Positions 43,557-51,851 of a stretch of DNA of 64,000 bases are shown here, piece by piece. The stretch's first letter is position 1. Every line of letters starts with the position of its first letter. The translations under genes and the position numbers were made by a program. The stretch comes from Mycobacterium sp. 852002-10029_SCH5224772. Lineage in GTDB: Bacteria; Actinomycetota; Actinomycetes; Mycobacteriales; Mycobacteriaceae. A model generated the notes under the pieces. The model saw only the letters and a program-made list of their open reading frames with translations. It did no database searches and was not told the origin of the DNA. Location of the stretch: contig NZ_LZHT01000015.1 in assembly GCF_001667315.1 (NCBI RefSeq), forward strand, positions 124,001 to 188,000, in the 5' to 3' direction.

Positions 43557-43964
43557 ATGGAGATCCTGGCGAGCCGGATGCTGCTTCGGCCTGCCGATTA
43601 TCAGCAGTCGCTGGCCTTCTACCGCGATCAGATCGGCCTGGCGATAGCCCGTGAATATGGCGGCGGCACAGTGTTTTTCGCGGGGCAGTCGCTGCTGGAG
43701 CTCGCCGGGTACGGCTCCCCGGACCACTCCCGCGGCCCGTTCCCGGGTGCGCTGTGGCTGCAGGTCCGCGACATCGAGGCAACCCAGGCCGAGCTACGCT
43801 CCCGCGGCGTGTCGATCGCTCGCGAGGCGCGCCAGGAACCGTGGGGCCTGCACGAGATGCACGTCCTGGACCCGGACGGAATCACGCTCATCTTCATTCA
43901 GATCCCCGCGGACCATCCGCTACGGCGCGACACACGAGGTGAACGGCAGGCAAATTCCGGTTAA
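43557..43964 (+). CDS. Glyoxalase/bleomycin-resistance fold protein (Rv0546c-like)
   Basis: The 135-residue vicinal-oxygen-chelate protein has paired beta-alpha-beta-beta-beta modules: residues 1-50 (LLRPADYQQSLAFYRDQIGL) and 60-120 (GALWLQVRDIEATQAEL, then MHVLDPDGITLIFIQ). The last Glu and His residues are candidate metal ligands. It may be an isomerase, dioxygenase or binding protein. It follows the SDR by 39 bases. Confidence 0.85.
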   Translation: MEILASRMLLRPADYQQSLAFYRDQIGLAIAREYGGGTVFFAGQSLLELAGYGSPDHSRGPFPGALWLQVRDIEATQAELRSRGVSIAREARQEPWGLHEMHVLDPDGITLIFIQIPADHPLRRDTRGERQANSG

Positions 43965-44061
43965 CTGAAAGGTAACATTCGGCGACGACTGAAAATACAC
44001 CCGCGTTTCACGTCATGCCGCATTCGACAATGGATTGCCCCTACCACCAGAATCAGGCTCT

Positions 44062-45303
44062 GTGAACATCCAATTGTTCCTCTTGATCGTCGTTGTAATC
44101 ACGGCATTGGCTTTCGATTTCACCAACGGCTTCCACGACACGGGCAACGCGATGGCCACCTCTATCGCCAGCGGCGCGCTCAAACCCAAAACGGCCGTCT
44201 TACTCTCCGCGGTACTGAATTTGGTGGGCGCGTTCCTGTCCACCGCCGTCGCCGCCACGATCGCCAAAGGCCTCATCGACTCCAACATCGTGACACTGGA
44301 ACTGGTGTTCGCCGGCCTGGTCGGCGGCGTCGTCTGGAACCTGCTGACCTGGCTCCTCGGTATCCCCTCGAGTTCATCGCACGCCTTGATCGGCGGCATC
44401 GTCGGCGCCACGATCGCGGCCGTCGGCGCGCACGGAGTGATCTGGAAGGGCGTGATCTCCAAGGCCATCGTTCCGGCCGTCGTGTCGGCGATCCTGGCCA
44501 TCCTGATCGGCGCGGTCGCCACCTGGCTGGTCTACCGTGTCACCCGCGGCGTCCCGAAAGCGCGCACCGAGGCGGGTTTCCGGCGCGGCCAGATCGGCTC
44601 GGCCTCGCTGGTCTCGCTGGCGCACGGCACCAACGACGCGCAGAAGACGATGGGCATCATCTTCCTGGCGCTGATCTCCTACGGGTCGGTCAGCAACACC
44701 GCCACCATGCCGCCCGTGTGGGTCATCGTGAGCTGCGCGTTGGCGATGGCGACCGGCACCTACCTCGGCGGGTGGCGCATCATCCGGACCCTGGGCAAGG
44801 GCCTGGTCGAAATCCAGTCGCCGCAAGGCATGGCCGCCGAGTCCTCCTCGGCCGCGGTGATCCTGCTCTCGGCCCACTTCGGCTACGCGCTGTCGACGAC
44901 CCAGGTGTGCACCGGGTCGGTGCTGGGCAGCGGGCTGGGCAAGCCCGGCGGCGAGGTCCGCTGGGGCGTCGCCGGCCGCATGGGGGTGGCCTGGCTGGTC
45001 ACCCTGCCGCTCGCCGGGCTGGTCGGCGCCTTGACGTACGAGATCGTGCACCTGATCGGCGGCTACCCGGGCGCGATCGTCGGCTTCACGCTGCTGGTCG
45101 CGGTCTCGGCCACCATCTACATCCGCTCGCGCAAGATCAAGGTCGACCACCACAACGTCAACGCCGAATGGCAGGGCGATCTGACCAGCGGGCTGGACGC
45201 GGCCGATGACCCACGACCACCCGCCGATGCCGGACCCATACTCGGCGACATCGCGGCCCGATACGACTCCGATGACCCGTCGCTGAAAGCGAACGCCTCA
45301 TGA
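44062..45303 (+). CDS. pitA: Low-affinity phosphate transporter PitA
   Basis: The 413-residue Pit-family protein has about 10 membrane helices and both duplicated PHO4 signatures, GFHDTGNAMATSIA (residues about 21-34) and AHGTNDAQKTMGI. It imports metal-phosphate with protons. GTG 44062 gives a start like Mtb Rv0545c; TTG 44035 is an unlikely alternative. The C-terminal 45 residues are acidic and cytoplasmic. It overlaps the next gene by 4 bases (ATGA). Confidence 0.94.
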   Translation: MNIQLFLLIVVVITALAFDFTNGFHDTGNAMATSIASGALKPKTAVLLSAVLNLVGAFLSTAVAATIAKGLIDSNIVTLELVFAGLVGGVVWNLLTWLLGIPSSSSHALIGGIVGATIAAVGAHGVIWKGVISKAIVPAVVSAILAILIGAVATWLVYRVTRGVPKARTEAGFRRGQIGSASLVSLAHGTNDAQKTMGIIFLALISYGSVSNTATMPPVWVIVSCALAMATGTYLGGWRIIRTLGKGLVEIQSPQGMAAESSSAAVILLSAHFGYALSTTQVCTGSVLGSGLGKPGGEVRWGVAGRMGVAWLVTLPLAGLVGALTYEIVHLIGGYPGAIVGFTLLVAVSATIYIRSRKIKVDHHNVNAEWQGDLTSGLDAADDPRPPADAGPILGDIAARYDSDDPSLKANAS

Positions 45304-45611
45304 GCCACATCGGCGACTGGTTCAACTACCAAGCCAGCTTGAAGATTCTGCTCTTCGCCATGCTGGCCGGGGCCGCCCTGCCGGGGCTGTTCGCCCTCGG
45401 GATACGGCTGCAGTCCGGGGGCGCCGGCGACATCGAGTCCGGCGGCGCCAGCAACGGAAACGCCCCCCACCGCAACCCGATGCTGACCGCTTTGGCGTGG
45501 ACCATTTATGCGCTGGTCATCGCGGCGATCGCACTGGCCCTGCTCTACATTGCCCGGGACTTCATCGCCCATCACACTGGCTATCCGCTGCTCGGAGCGA
45601 ATCCCAAGTAG
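45300..45611 (+). CDS. Small two-helix membrane protein (Rv0544c-like)
   Basis: The 103-residue protein has membrane helices at about residues 13-36 and 61-86, separated by a Gly/Asn-rich loop. It is translationally coupled to pitA (ATGA) as in Mtb, so it may be an accessory of the transporter. No recognised domain beyond that. Confidence 0.82.
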   Translation: MSHIGDWFNYQASLKILLFAMLAGAALPGLFALGIRLQSGGAGDIESGGASNGNAPHRNPMLTALAWTIYALVIAAIALALLYIARDFIAHHTGYPLLGANPK

Positions 45612-45667
45612 CATCGTTCAATGTCTACCGAGTTGGCGAACCGGACGCCGGGGAGAGCTGCATCCGC

Positions 45668-45970
45668 GTGAACGGATTCCTCAATTCCATCGTTTCGTGG
45701 CTCCGCGCGGGCTATCCCGAGGGCGTGCCACCCACCGACACCTTTCCGGTCCTCGCGCTGCTGGCGCGCCGGTTCTCCAATGACGAAGCCAAGGCGGTGG
45801 CCAGCGAGCTGGTGCGGCGCGGCGAGTTCGACGACGTCGACATCGGCGTGCTGATCACCCAGATCACCGACGAGCTGCCGTCGCCGAAGGACGTCGAGCG
45901 GGTGCGGGTGCGGCTGGCGGCCCAGGGCTGGCCCTTCGATGATGCCGATCAGGCCGGAGATTCCGCATAG
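45668..45970 (+). CDS. DUF3349 protein (Rv0543c-like)
   Basis: The 100-residue soluble helical protein starts at GTG 45668 (VNGFLNSIVSWLRAGYPEG), with GGAGAG upstream; the length equals that recalled for Mtb Rv0543c. The repeated pattern LLARRFSNDEAKAVASEL and LITQITDELPSPKDVERVR fits DUF3349, a family with known structure but unknown function. It lies immediately before menE. Confidence 0.85.
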   Translation: MNGFLNSIVSWLRAGYPEGVPPTDTFPVLALLARRFSNDEAKAVASELVRRGEFDDVDIGVLITQITDELPSPKDVERVRVRLAAQGWPFDDADQAGDSA

Positions 45971-45984
45971 CCGTACTGCGCGCA

Positions 45985-47130
45985 GTGCACGTTCCGTCGG
46001 GGTCGGCGGCCTCGACACTGTTGCCCGCGCTGGAACGGGTACTGCAGGGACGCGACCCCGCCCTGGTGGCGCTGGCCGCGGGCGACGATCGCGAGTCGGC
46101 AGCATTGCGGGCGGGGCTGCGGGTCGGGGACGCCATCGACGACGACGTGGCCCTGGTGGCGGCGACGTCGGGAACCACTGGCACCCCCAAGGGCGCGCTG
46201 CTGACCGCCGCCGCCCTGCGGGCCAGCGCGACGGCCACCCACGACCGTCTCGGCGGGCCGGGCGGCTGGCTGCTCGCCCTGCCGCCACACCACATCGCCG
46301 GGGTGCAGGTGCTGGTGCGCAGTCTGCTCGCCGGCACCACCCCGGTCGAGATGGACGTGTCGGCTGGGTTTGATCTCGCCGAATTGCCCAGTGCCATAAG
46401 CGCATTGGATCCCGGCCGGCGATACACCTCACTGGTTGCCGCACAGTTGGCCAAGGCGCTCACCGACCCGGCGGCCGCGGCCGCGCTGGCCGGACTCGAC
46501 GCCGTGCTGCTCGGCGGCGGACCCGCCCCGCGGCCCGTCCTGGACGCCGCGGCCGCAGCCGGCATCACCGTGGTCCGCACCTACGGCATGAGCGAGACCG
46601 CGGGCGGGTGCGTGTACGACGGCGTCGCGCTGAATGGGGTGCGGCTCCGCGTGACCGACGGGCGGATCGCCATCGGGGGCGCGACGGTGGCCAAGGGCTA
46701 CCGCAACCCCATCGAACCGGACCCGTTCGCCGAGCCCGGCTGGTTTAAGACCGACGACCTCGGCGCCATCGACGACGCGGGGGCGCTGACGGTCCTGGGC
46801 CGCGCCGACGACGCGATCAGCACCGGCGGGCTGACCGTGCTGCCGCAGCCGGTCGAGGCGGCGCTGTGCACCCACCCCGCCGTGAGCGATTGCGCGGTGT
46901 TCGGGCTGCCCGACGGCCGGCTGGGGCAACGCGTGGCCGCCGCGATCGTCCTCCGAGACGGCGGCGTGGCGCCGACCCTGGACGCGCTGCGCGCGCAGGT
47001 GACGCGCACCCTGGACGCCACCGCCGCGCCGCGCGAGGTACACATCGTCGACGCGCTGCCGCGCCGCGGCATCGGCAAGGTCGACCGCGCGGCGTTGGTG
47101 CGCCGCTTCGGCGGCGCGAGCGATCAATAG
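45985..47130 (+). CDS. menE: MenE, o-succinylbenzoate-CoA ligase
   Basis: The 381-residue adenylate-forming enzyme has AATSGTTGTPKGALLT, TYGMSETAGGCVYDG, the hinge GRADDAISTGG and the catalytic Lys in RRGIGKVDRAAL. It activates o-succinylbenzoate for MenB. It is shorter than average AMP ligases, as in mycobacterial MenE. The start is GTG 45985, 14 bases after the DUF3349 stop. The stop codon is part of the next gene's -10 element. Confidence 0.93.
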   Translation: MHVPSGSAASTLLPALERVLQGRDPALVALAAGDDRESAALRAGLRVGDAIDDDVALVAATSGTTGTPKGALLTAAALRASATATHDRLGGPGGWLLALPPHHIAGVQVLVRSLLAGTTPVEMDVSAGFDLAELPSAISALDPGRRYTSLVAAQLAKALTDPAAAAALAGLDAVLLGGGPAPRPVLDAAAAAGITVVRTYGMSETAGGCVYDGVALNGVRLRVTDGRIAIGGATVAKGYRNPIEPDPFAEPGWFKTDDLGAIDDAGALTVLGRADDAISTGGLTVLPQPVEAALCTHPAVSDCAVFGLPDGRLGQRVAAAIVLRDGGVAPTLDALRAQVTRTLDATAAPREVHIVDALPRRGIGKVDRAALVRRFGGASDQ

Positions 47131-47133
47131 GCT
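47128..47133 (+). promoter_or_regulatory. -10 element for leaderless membrane-protein gene
   Basis: TAGGCT, whose first three bases are the menE stop codon, lies 8 bases before GTG 47142 with no ribosome binding site. Confidence 0.4.
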
Positions 47134-47141
47134 GTTCGTCC

Positions 47142-48530
47142 GTGAGGCTCGCTCGACGGCAGGCAGTGCGGGATGTGGCGGCGGTCGCGGTCGGGGCGGC
47201 GCTGGTGGCGGCGGCGTTCCTGCTGCCGCGGATGAACCTGGGGGTGCGGCCGCGCGTCGATGTCGGGCGAGAACAGTTCGCCACCCACGCCGGCGCCGCG
47301 CCGATCTTCGGCGAGTGGCTGATCCATGCCGGCTGGGGAACCGGCCCGGCCATCGCCCTCGCCGTCGCCGTTATCGCGTGGGGACCGATTCTGGCGCAAC
47401 GGCTTTCGTGGCGGGCGTTGACGCTGGGCAGCTGGGCAGTCGCCGGGGGATGGGGGTTCGCGCTGGCGATGATCGATGGCTGGCAGCGGGGCTTCGCCGG
47501 CCGGCTGACCACCCGGGACGAATACCTGTCGCAGGTGCCCGGCATCACCGACATCCCGGCCACACTGCGCACCTTCGCCAGCCGGATCGTGGACTACCAA
47601 CCGCATTCGTGGACCACCCACGTGTCGGGGCATCCGCCCGGCGCACTGCTGACATTCGTCTGGCTGGACCGGATCGGCCTGCACGGTGGCGCCTGGGCCG
47701 GGCTGCTGTGCCTGCTGGTCGGCTCGAGCGCGGCGGCCGCCGTGGTGATCGCCGTGCGCGCGCTGGCGGACGAGCCGACGGCGCGGCGGGCCGCCCCGTT
47801 CGTCGCACTGGCGCCGACGGCGATCTGGGTGGCGGTCTCCGCCGACGGATACTTCGCCGGGGTGGCGGCGTGGGGCATCGCGCTGCTGGCCGTGGCGGTG
47901 CACCGCCCGGTCCGGTTCCCCGCGCTGACGGCCACCGGCGCCGGGCTGCTGCTGGGCTGGGGCGTGTTTTGTAACTACGGCCTGATGTTGATGGGGCTGC
48001 CGGCGTTGGCGGTGCTGGCGTCGGCCCAGAAGCCTCCGCGCGGGGGCTGGACCCACTGGCGCGCGATCCTGCGGGCCCTGGGCCCGGCGGCGCTGGCCGC
48101 GATCGCGGTGGCGGTGGCCTTCGCCATCGCCGGGTTCTACTGGTTCGATGGCTATAGCCTTGTGCAGCAACGCTATTGGCAGGGCATCGCGAAGGACCGG
48201 CCGTTCCAATATTGGAGCTGGGCCAACCTGGCGTGCGTGGTGTGCGCGATCGGGCTGGGTGGGGTCGCCGGGCTCGGCCGGGTGTTCGACTGGGCCGCGA
48301 TCCGCCGCCGCTCCGGTTTTCACCTGGTGTTGTTGGCCGTGCTGGCCGCCATCGTGTGCGCGGACCTGAGCATGCTCAGCAAGGCCGAGGTGGAACGCAT
48401 CTGGTTGCCGTTCACCGTCTGGCTGACCGCGGCGGCCGCACTGCTGCCGATCCGGTCGCACCGGATCTGGCTGGCGCTCAACGCCGTCGGCGCCGTGGCG
48501 CTCAACACGATCATCTTGACGAACTGGTAG
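47142..48530 (+). CDS. Polytopic membrane protein, GT-C-like (Rv0541c-like)
   Basis: The 462-residue protein starts at GTG 47142 and has about 10-12 hydrophobic helices. A conserved-looking extracytoplasmic loop between the first helices carries acidic and His residues (PRVDVGREQFATHAG, QPHSWTTHVSGHPPG). This topology is like GT-C glycosyltransferases that use lipid-linked sugars, but no family motif is certain. It corresponds to Mtb Rv0541c, between menE and the Rv0540-Rv0539 glycosyltransferase-like pair. Confidence 0.78.
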   Translation: MRLARRQAVRDVAAVAVGAALVAAAFLLPRMNLGVRPRVDVGREQFATHAGAAPIFGEWLIHAGWGTGPAIALAVAVIAWGPILAQRLSWRALTLGSWAVAGGWGFALAMIDGWQRGFAGRLTTRDEYLSQVPGITDIPATLRTFASRIVDYQPHSWTTHVSGHPPGALLTFVWLDRIGLHGGAWAGLLCLLVGSSAAAAVVIAVRALADEPTARRAAPFVALAPTAIWVAVSADGYFAGVAAWGIALLAVAVHRPVRFPALTATGAGLLLGWGVFCNYGLMLMGLPALAVLASAQKPPRGGWTHWRAILRALGPAALAAIAVAVAFAIAGFYWFDGYSLVQQRYWQGIAKDRPFQYWSWANLACVVCAIGLGGVAGLGRVFDWAAIRRRSGFHLVLLAVLAAIVCADLSMLSKAEVERIWLPFTVWLTAAAALLPIRSHRIWLALNAVGAVALNTIILTNW

Positions 48531-48536
48531 GGCCGG

Positions 48537-49202
48537 CTACAGGCCGGCCGCGCGGGTGACCCGGGTGAAGCGGCTGTCGGGTCCGCAGGCCTGGCGCACC
48601 ACCGCGACGTCGTCGACGACGTCGACGTCCGCCAGCATCTGGACGGTCACGACATCAATACCCGTGTCGCGCAACGCCTTCAACGTCAGCTCCCCGGTAT
48701 CGGGCGCCGACATCGGAACCGTGCGCAGGCACTGGGCCATCGCCGGCGCGCCCACGCCCAGCACCCACCAACCCCCGTCACGGGCCGGCCCGAGCACGGC
48801 CGGCGCGTCGAGCAACCGGCGCGCGCAGCCGGTCAACAGATCGGGGGTCACCTGCGGGGTGTCCATCCCGATCTGCAGCACCGGCAGCCCGTCCGACGAC
48901 GCGTCGGCGTGCGCGTTGGCAAGCCGGGCGGCGAAATCGTCGCCGCGCTGGGCGATCACGGTGAAGGACCCCAGTCGCCGCCGGATTTCGGCGGCGCTCG
49001 CCGCGCCGTCCAAATCCCCGGTGAGCGCCACCACCCGCGCCGCCACCGGCGCGTCGGCCACCGCGTCCAGCGTGTCGAGCAGTGCGGCGGCCGCGATCTC
49101 GGCAGCCGCTTTGTCACCGACGCTCGCCGCGAGCCGCGTCTTGGCGCGGCCCGGCTCCGGTGCCTTGGCGACCACCAGCAGGGTCACCGGCAGAGCAGTC
49201 AC
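48537..49202 (-). CDS. DUF2064 / TIGR04282 glycosyltransferase-like protein (Rv0540-like)
   Basis: The 221-residue protein has the nucleotidyl/glycosyltransferase-like start VTLLVVAKAPEPGRAKTRL, LPVLQIGMDTPQV in place of a DxD site, and GPARDGGWWVLG, all typical of DUF2064. GTG 49202 overlaps the upstream GT2 stop (GTGA), so the two act together. It probably makes or modifies a sugar-linked lipid; no substrate can be named. Confidence 0.87.
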   Translation of the reverse strand: MTALPVTLLVVAKAPEPGRAKTRLAASVGDKAAAEIAAAALLDTLDAVADAPVAARVVALTGDLDGAASAAEIRRRLGSFTVIAQRGDDFAARLANAHADASSDGLPVLQIGMDTPQVTPDLLTGCARRLLDAPAVLGPARDGGWWVLGVGAPAMAQCLRTVPMSAPDTGELTLKALRDTGIDVVTVQMLADVDVVDDVAVVRQACGPDSRFTRVTRAAGL

Positions 49203-49861
49203 GAGATGACCTTCCAGAAGTCGAGGATCGCGGTGATACTGCCGCGCAGCGATCCGCTGACCTTCGACTTGCCGCCCGTGCGCGGGCCGTAGCTGACGTC
49301 GAGTTCGACGACGCGCCAGCCGGCGGCCGCGGCGCGCACCAAAAGTTCCAGCGGATAACCCGATCGGCGGTCGGCGACCCCCAGCCCCAGCAGCGCCTCG
49401 CGCCGGGCCACCCGCATGGGCGCGATGTCGTGCACCGGCAGGCCGTGGCGGGTGCGCAGCCGCCAGCTCATGACGACGGTGCCGATGCGCGCCACCCACG
49501 GCCAGTGCAGCCCGGGCACCGGCCGGCGCCGGCCGGTCACCAGGTCCGCGCCCTGCTCGAGCGCGGCAACCAGCCGTGGCAGTTCGCCGCCGTCCATAGA
49601 GCCGTCGGCGTCGATGACCGCCACGATCGGGGTCGTCGCGGCCATCACGCCCGCGTGCACGGCCGAGCCGTACCCGGCCCGCGGTTCGGTGACGACCTGG
49701 GCGCCGTACCGCCTCGCGATACCGGCCGTGTCGTCGGTGCTGTTGTTGTCGACCACCAGCGTCCGGTAGCCGGCCGGAATGGCGGCCAGTACCGCCGGCA
49801 GCGACTCCTCCTCGTCGAGGCAGGGCAGGACCACCGTGACCAGGCCGTCGGTGTCGGGCAC
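49199..49861 (-). CDS. GT2 family glycosyltransferase (Rv0539-like)
   Basis: The 220-residue enzyme has the GT-A fold motifs TVVLPCLDEEESLPAVL, VVDNNSTDDT and VIDADGSMDGGE (DxD), plus the SGYPLELLVRA region seen in polyprenyl-phosphate sugar synthases. It has no membrane helices of its own, so it is probably peripheral. The start is GTG 49861, three bases after the previous stop. Mtb Rv0539 is annotated as a dolichyl-phosphate sugar synthase. Confidence 0.9.
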   Translation of the reverse strand: MPDTDGLVTVVLPCLDEEESLPAVLAAIPAGYRTLVVDNNSTDDTAGIARRYGAQVVTEPRAGYGSAVHAGVMAATTPIVAVIDADGSMDGGELPRLVAALEQGADLVTGRRRPVPGLHWPWVARIGTVVMSWRLRTRHGLPVHDIAPMRVARREALLGLGVADRRSGYPLELLVRAAAAGWRVVELDVSYGPRTGGKSKVSGSLRGSITAILDFWKVIS

Positions 49862-49864
49862 GCG

Positions 49865-51544
49865 TCAGAATCCGCGGTGAGTGCGGGGTTCCTGCGGGAC
49901 CAGCGGCTGCTGCGAATGCGTCGGCGGCGCGGTCTGCTGAGTGTGTGTCTGCGTCGGCGCCTGGGTGGTTTGCTTGGTGCTCGGCGGCGCATACGTCGTC
50001 GTCGGAGGCGAATACGTGGTCGTCGGGGGCGAATACGTGGTCGGAGGCTGCGACGGGGTCGTTGTCGGGGGCGAATACGTCGTCGTCGGAGGCTGCGACG
50101 GGGTGGTCGTCGGCGGCGAATACGTGGTCGTCGGCGGCTGCGACGGGGTGGTCGTCGGCGGCGTGTAGGGCGTCGTCGGGTTGTACGGCGGGTTCCAGGG
50201 CGGGTTCCAGCCCGGGATCGGGATGGGAATCGGAATAGGAACCGGCACAATAGGATTCGGGCGCGGTGCCCAACCCGGATCGGGGTTGGCCGGGGCTTCG
50301 GGAACGGGAGCGACCTGCGGGGGCGCCATGTGCTCAGGGGCCGGGACGGTGCCGCCCTGGAACCCGGCGTTGGGCTGGTCGGCCGGCGGCGGGGGCAGCG
50401 GCGCCTGCTGCTGGCTGGGCAGGATCGGCATGAACTTGCCCGGAGTGCCATTCTGGACCCCCACCACCGGCTGCTGGGCGGCGGTCGGGCGAACGGCGAC
50501 CGCGATCGCGGTGGCCAGCGACGCCAATCCGATGACCGCGAACGCGATGACGGCGTTGCCGATCACCAACGATCGCCGCGACAGCTTCGACGGCGCGGCC
50601 TCGTCGGCATCGGCGTAGTCGCCGAATTCGGGGCCGTAGTCGTAGTCGTCGAATTCGGGGTCGTACTCGTCCATCTCGCCCGGATAGACCCCGCCCTCGT
50701 CGGGCATCGAATACGCCAGCTGCGGTTCCTCGGCGTCCGGCGCGGGCACGACCGTCGTCTCATCGCCGGTGAGCCCCGCCGCGGGTGCCATCGCGGTCGC
50801 CTCCCCGACCGCGGGCGCCATCGCGGTGGCGTCACCGGTCAGGCCGACCGCGGGTGCCATGGCCGTCGCATCCCCGGCGGACAAGGCCGCCGCGGCGATC
50901 GCGGCACCGCGGGCAAGCGCAAACGTGGGATCGTCGGCGACCTGCACCCGCATGGTGGACGCGTCGCGCAGTTCATCGGCGACCCGGTTGAGGTCGGGCG
51001 AGGCCCCCAGGAGATAAACCTCTTCCGGCGCATCCGGCTGCGCGCTCAGGTTCGCCATCATCGCCTGGAACGCGGCGGTCACGTCGCCGCCCGAGGCGCC
51101 CGAGGCGGCGGCCAGCGGCTGGCTGGCCAACACGGTCGGCGGCACGTCGGGATCGCCGGTGCCCGAACCCACCACCGACAGGGTGGCCGTCGCGTCGTCC
51201 ATCACCAGCGCGGCGCCGGGCCGCCCGGCAGCGCGCATCAGCGCGGCCACCGCCTGCGACTCCGAAAGCACCGCCACGTTGTGAACGCCGGAATCCTCCA
51301 GCGCCCGCCTCAACTGGTCGGCCCGCGGATCGTCGGTCCAGCACAGCCGGGTGCCGACCAACCGGTGGTTCTCTTCGGCCAGCAGCCGATTGGTTCCGAC
51401 CACCGTCTCGGTGAGCGTGCCGATGGGATTGTCGGCGAGGTCGACGACGGATTGGTCGATCACGTCGGCGCCCTGGGCGTCCGACCCGAGAAGCGCCAAG
51501 CGGGCGACGGGGCCGGTGACCGCGACCCCCAAAACGACGTCCAT
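49865..51544 (-). CDS. Membrane protein with degenerate Hsp70-like domain and Pro/Thr tail (Rv0538-like)
   Basis: The 559-residue protein has four parts. Residues 1-215 resemble the Hsp70/actin fold, with LSESQAVAALMRAAG, ALVMDDATATLSVVGSG, VYLLGASPDLNRVADEL and ADDPTFALARGAAIAA placed like the DnaK elements, though the Gly-rich phosphate loops are degenerate. Then come an acidic linker with three DATAMAP-like repeats, one membrane helix (about 325-350), and an extracytoplasmic Pro/Thr-rich tail with 15-residue repeats, possibly O-mannosylated. AAGGAG precedes ATG 51544. It heads a unit with the GT2 and DUF2064 genes. Confidence 0.8.
   Translation of the reverse strand: MDVVLGVAVTGPVARLALLGSDAQGADVIDQSVVDLADNPIGTLTETVVGTNRLLAEENHRLVGTRLCWTDDPRADQLRRALEDSGVHNVAVLSESQAVAALMRAAGRPGAALVMDDATATLSVVGSGTGDPDVPPTVLASQPLAAASGASGGDVTAAFQAMMANLSAQPDAPEEVYLLGASPDLNRVADELRDASTMRVQVADDPTFALARGAAIAAAALSAGDATAMAPAVGLTGDATAMAPAVGEATAMAPAAGLTGDETTVVPAPDAEEPQLAYSMPDEGGVYPGEMDEYDPEFDDYDYGPEFGDYADADEAAPSKLSRRSLVIGNAVIAFAVIGLASLATAIAVAVRPTAAQQPVVGVQNGTPGKFMPILPSQQQAPLPPPPADQPNAGFQGGTVPAPEHMAPPQVAPVPEAPANPDPGWAPRPNPIVPVPIPIPIPIPGWNPPWNPPYNPTTPYTPPTTTPSQPPTTTYSPPTTTPSQPPTTTYSPPTTTPSQPPTTYSPPTTTYSPPTTTYAPPSTKQTTQAPTQTHTQQTAPPTHSQQPLVPQEPRTHRGF
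49981..50165. repeat. In-frame 45-bp minisatellite in Rv0538-like gene
   Basis: About four decayed copies of a 45-base unit encode the motif TTTPSQPPTTTYSPP. The unit keeps the reading frame, so copy number can vary without disrupting the protein. Confidence 0.75.
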
Positions 51545-51851
51545 CCCGCTTCTCCTTCACCCCGGCTACCCCGCAGCCACCAATGTCCCGGCATCATTAC
51601 ACTTGCAATACCGTCGGCAGTGTCAGTCATTCGGCGACAAGGTTCGCCTACTAGCGCAGCGTAACCAGCTTTTCGAACGACAGGACGGTCGCCGCGGAAT
51701 CACGCCGCCCCGCGGCCGGTCCCGGCCACTGTCACGGCATCCGAACGGAGAATATGTTCGCAAGGAAGCAGTGCACACGGCTCGGCAGGGTATTCCCCCG
51801 CCGGGCGGCCGCAACTGCGCCGAAAGTAGTGGTCCTTGAATCCCGGGGGGC
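51545..51851. other. Divergent intergenic region
   Basis: These 307 bases separate the divergent Rv0538-like and Rv0537c-like genes. Two AT-richer patches (around 51590-51615 and 51745-51765) may hold the two promoters, but no hexamer pair with proper spacing stood out. No ORF or repeat is seen. Confidence 0.5.

Noticed and set aside
49981..50165. CRISPR-like regular repeats
   Set aside because: The period is 45 bases in frame within a Pro/Thr-rich coding tail; there are no unique spacers and no cas genes.
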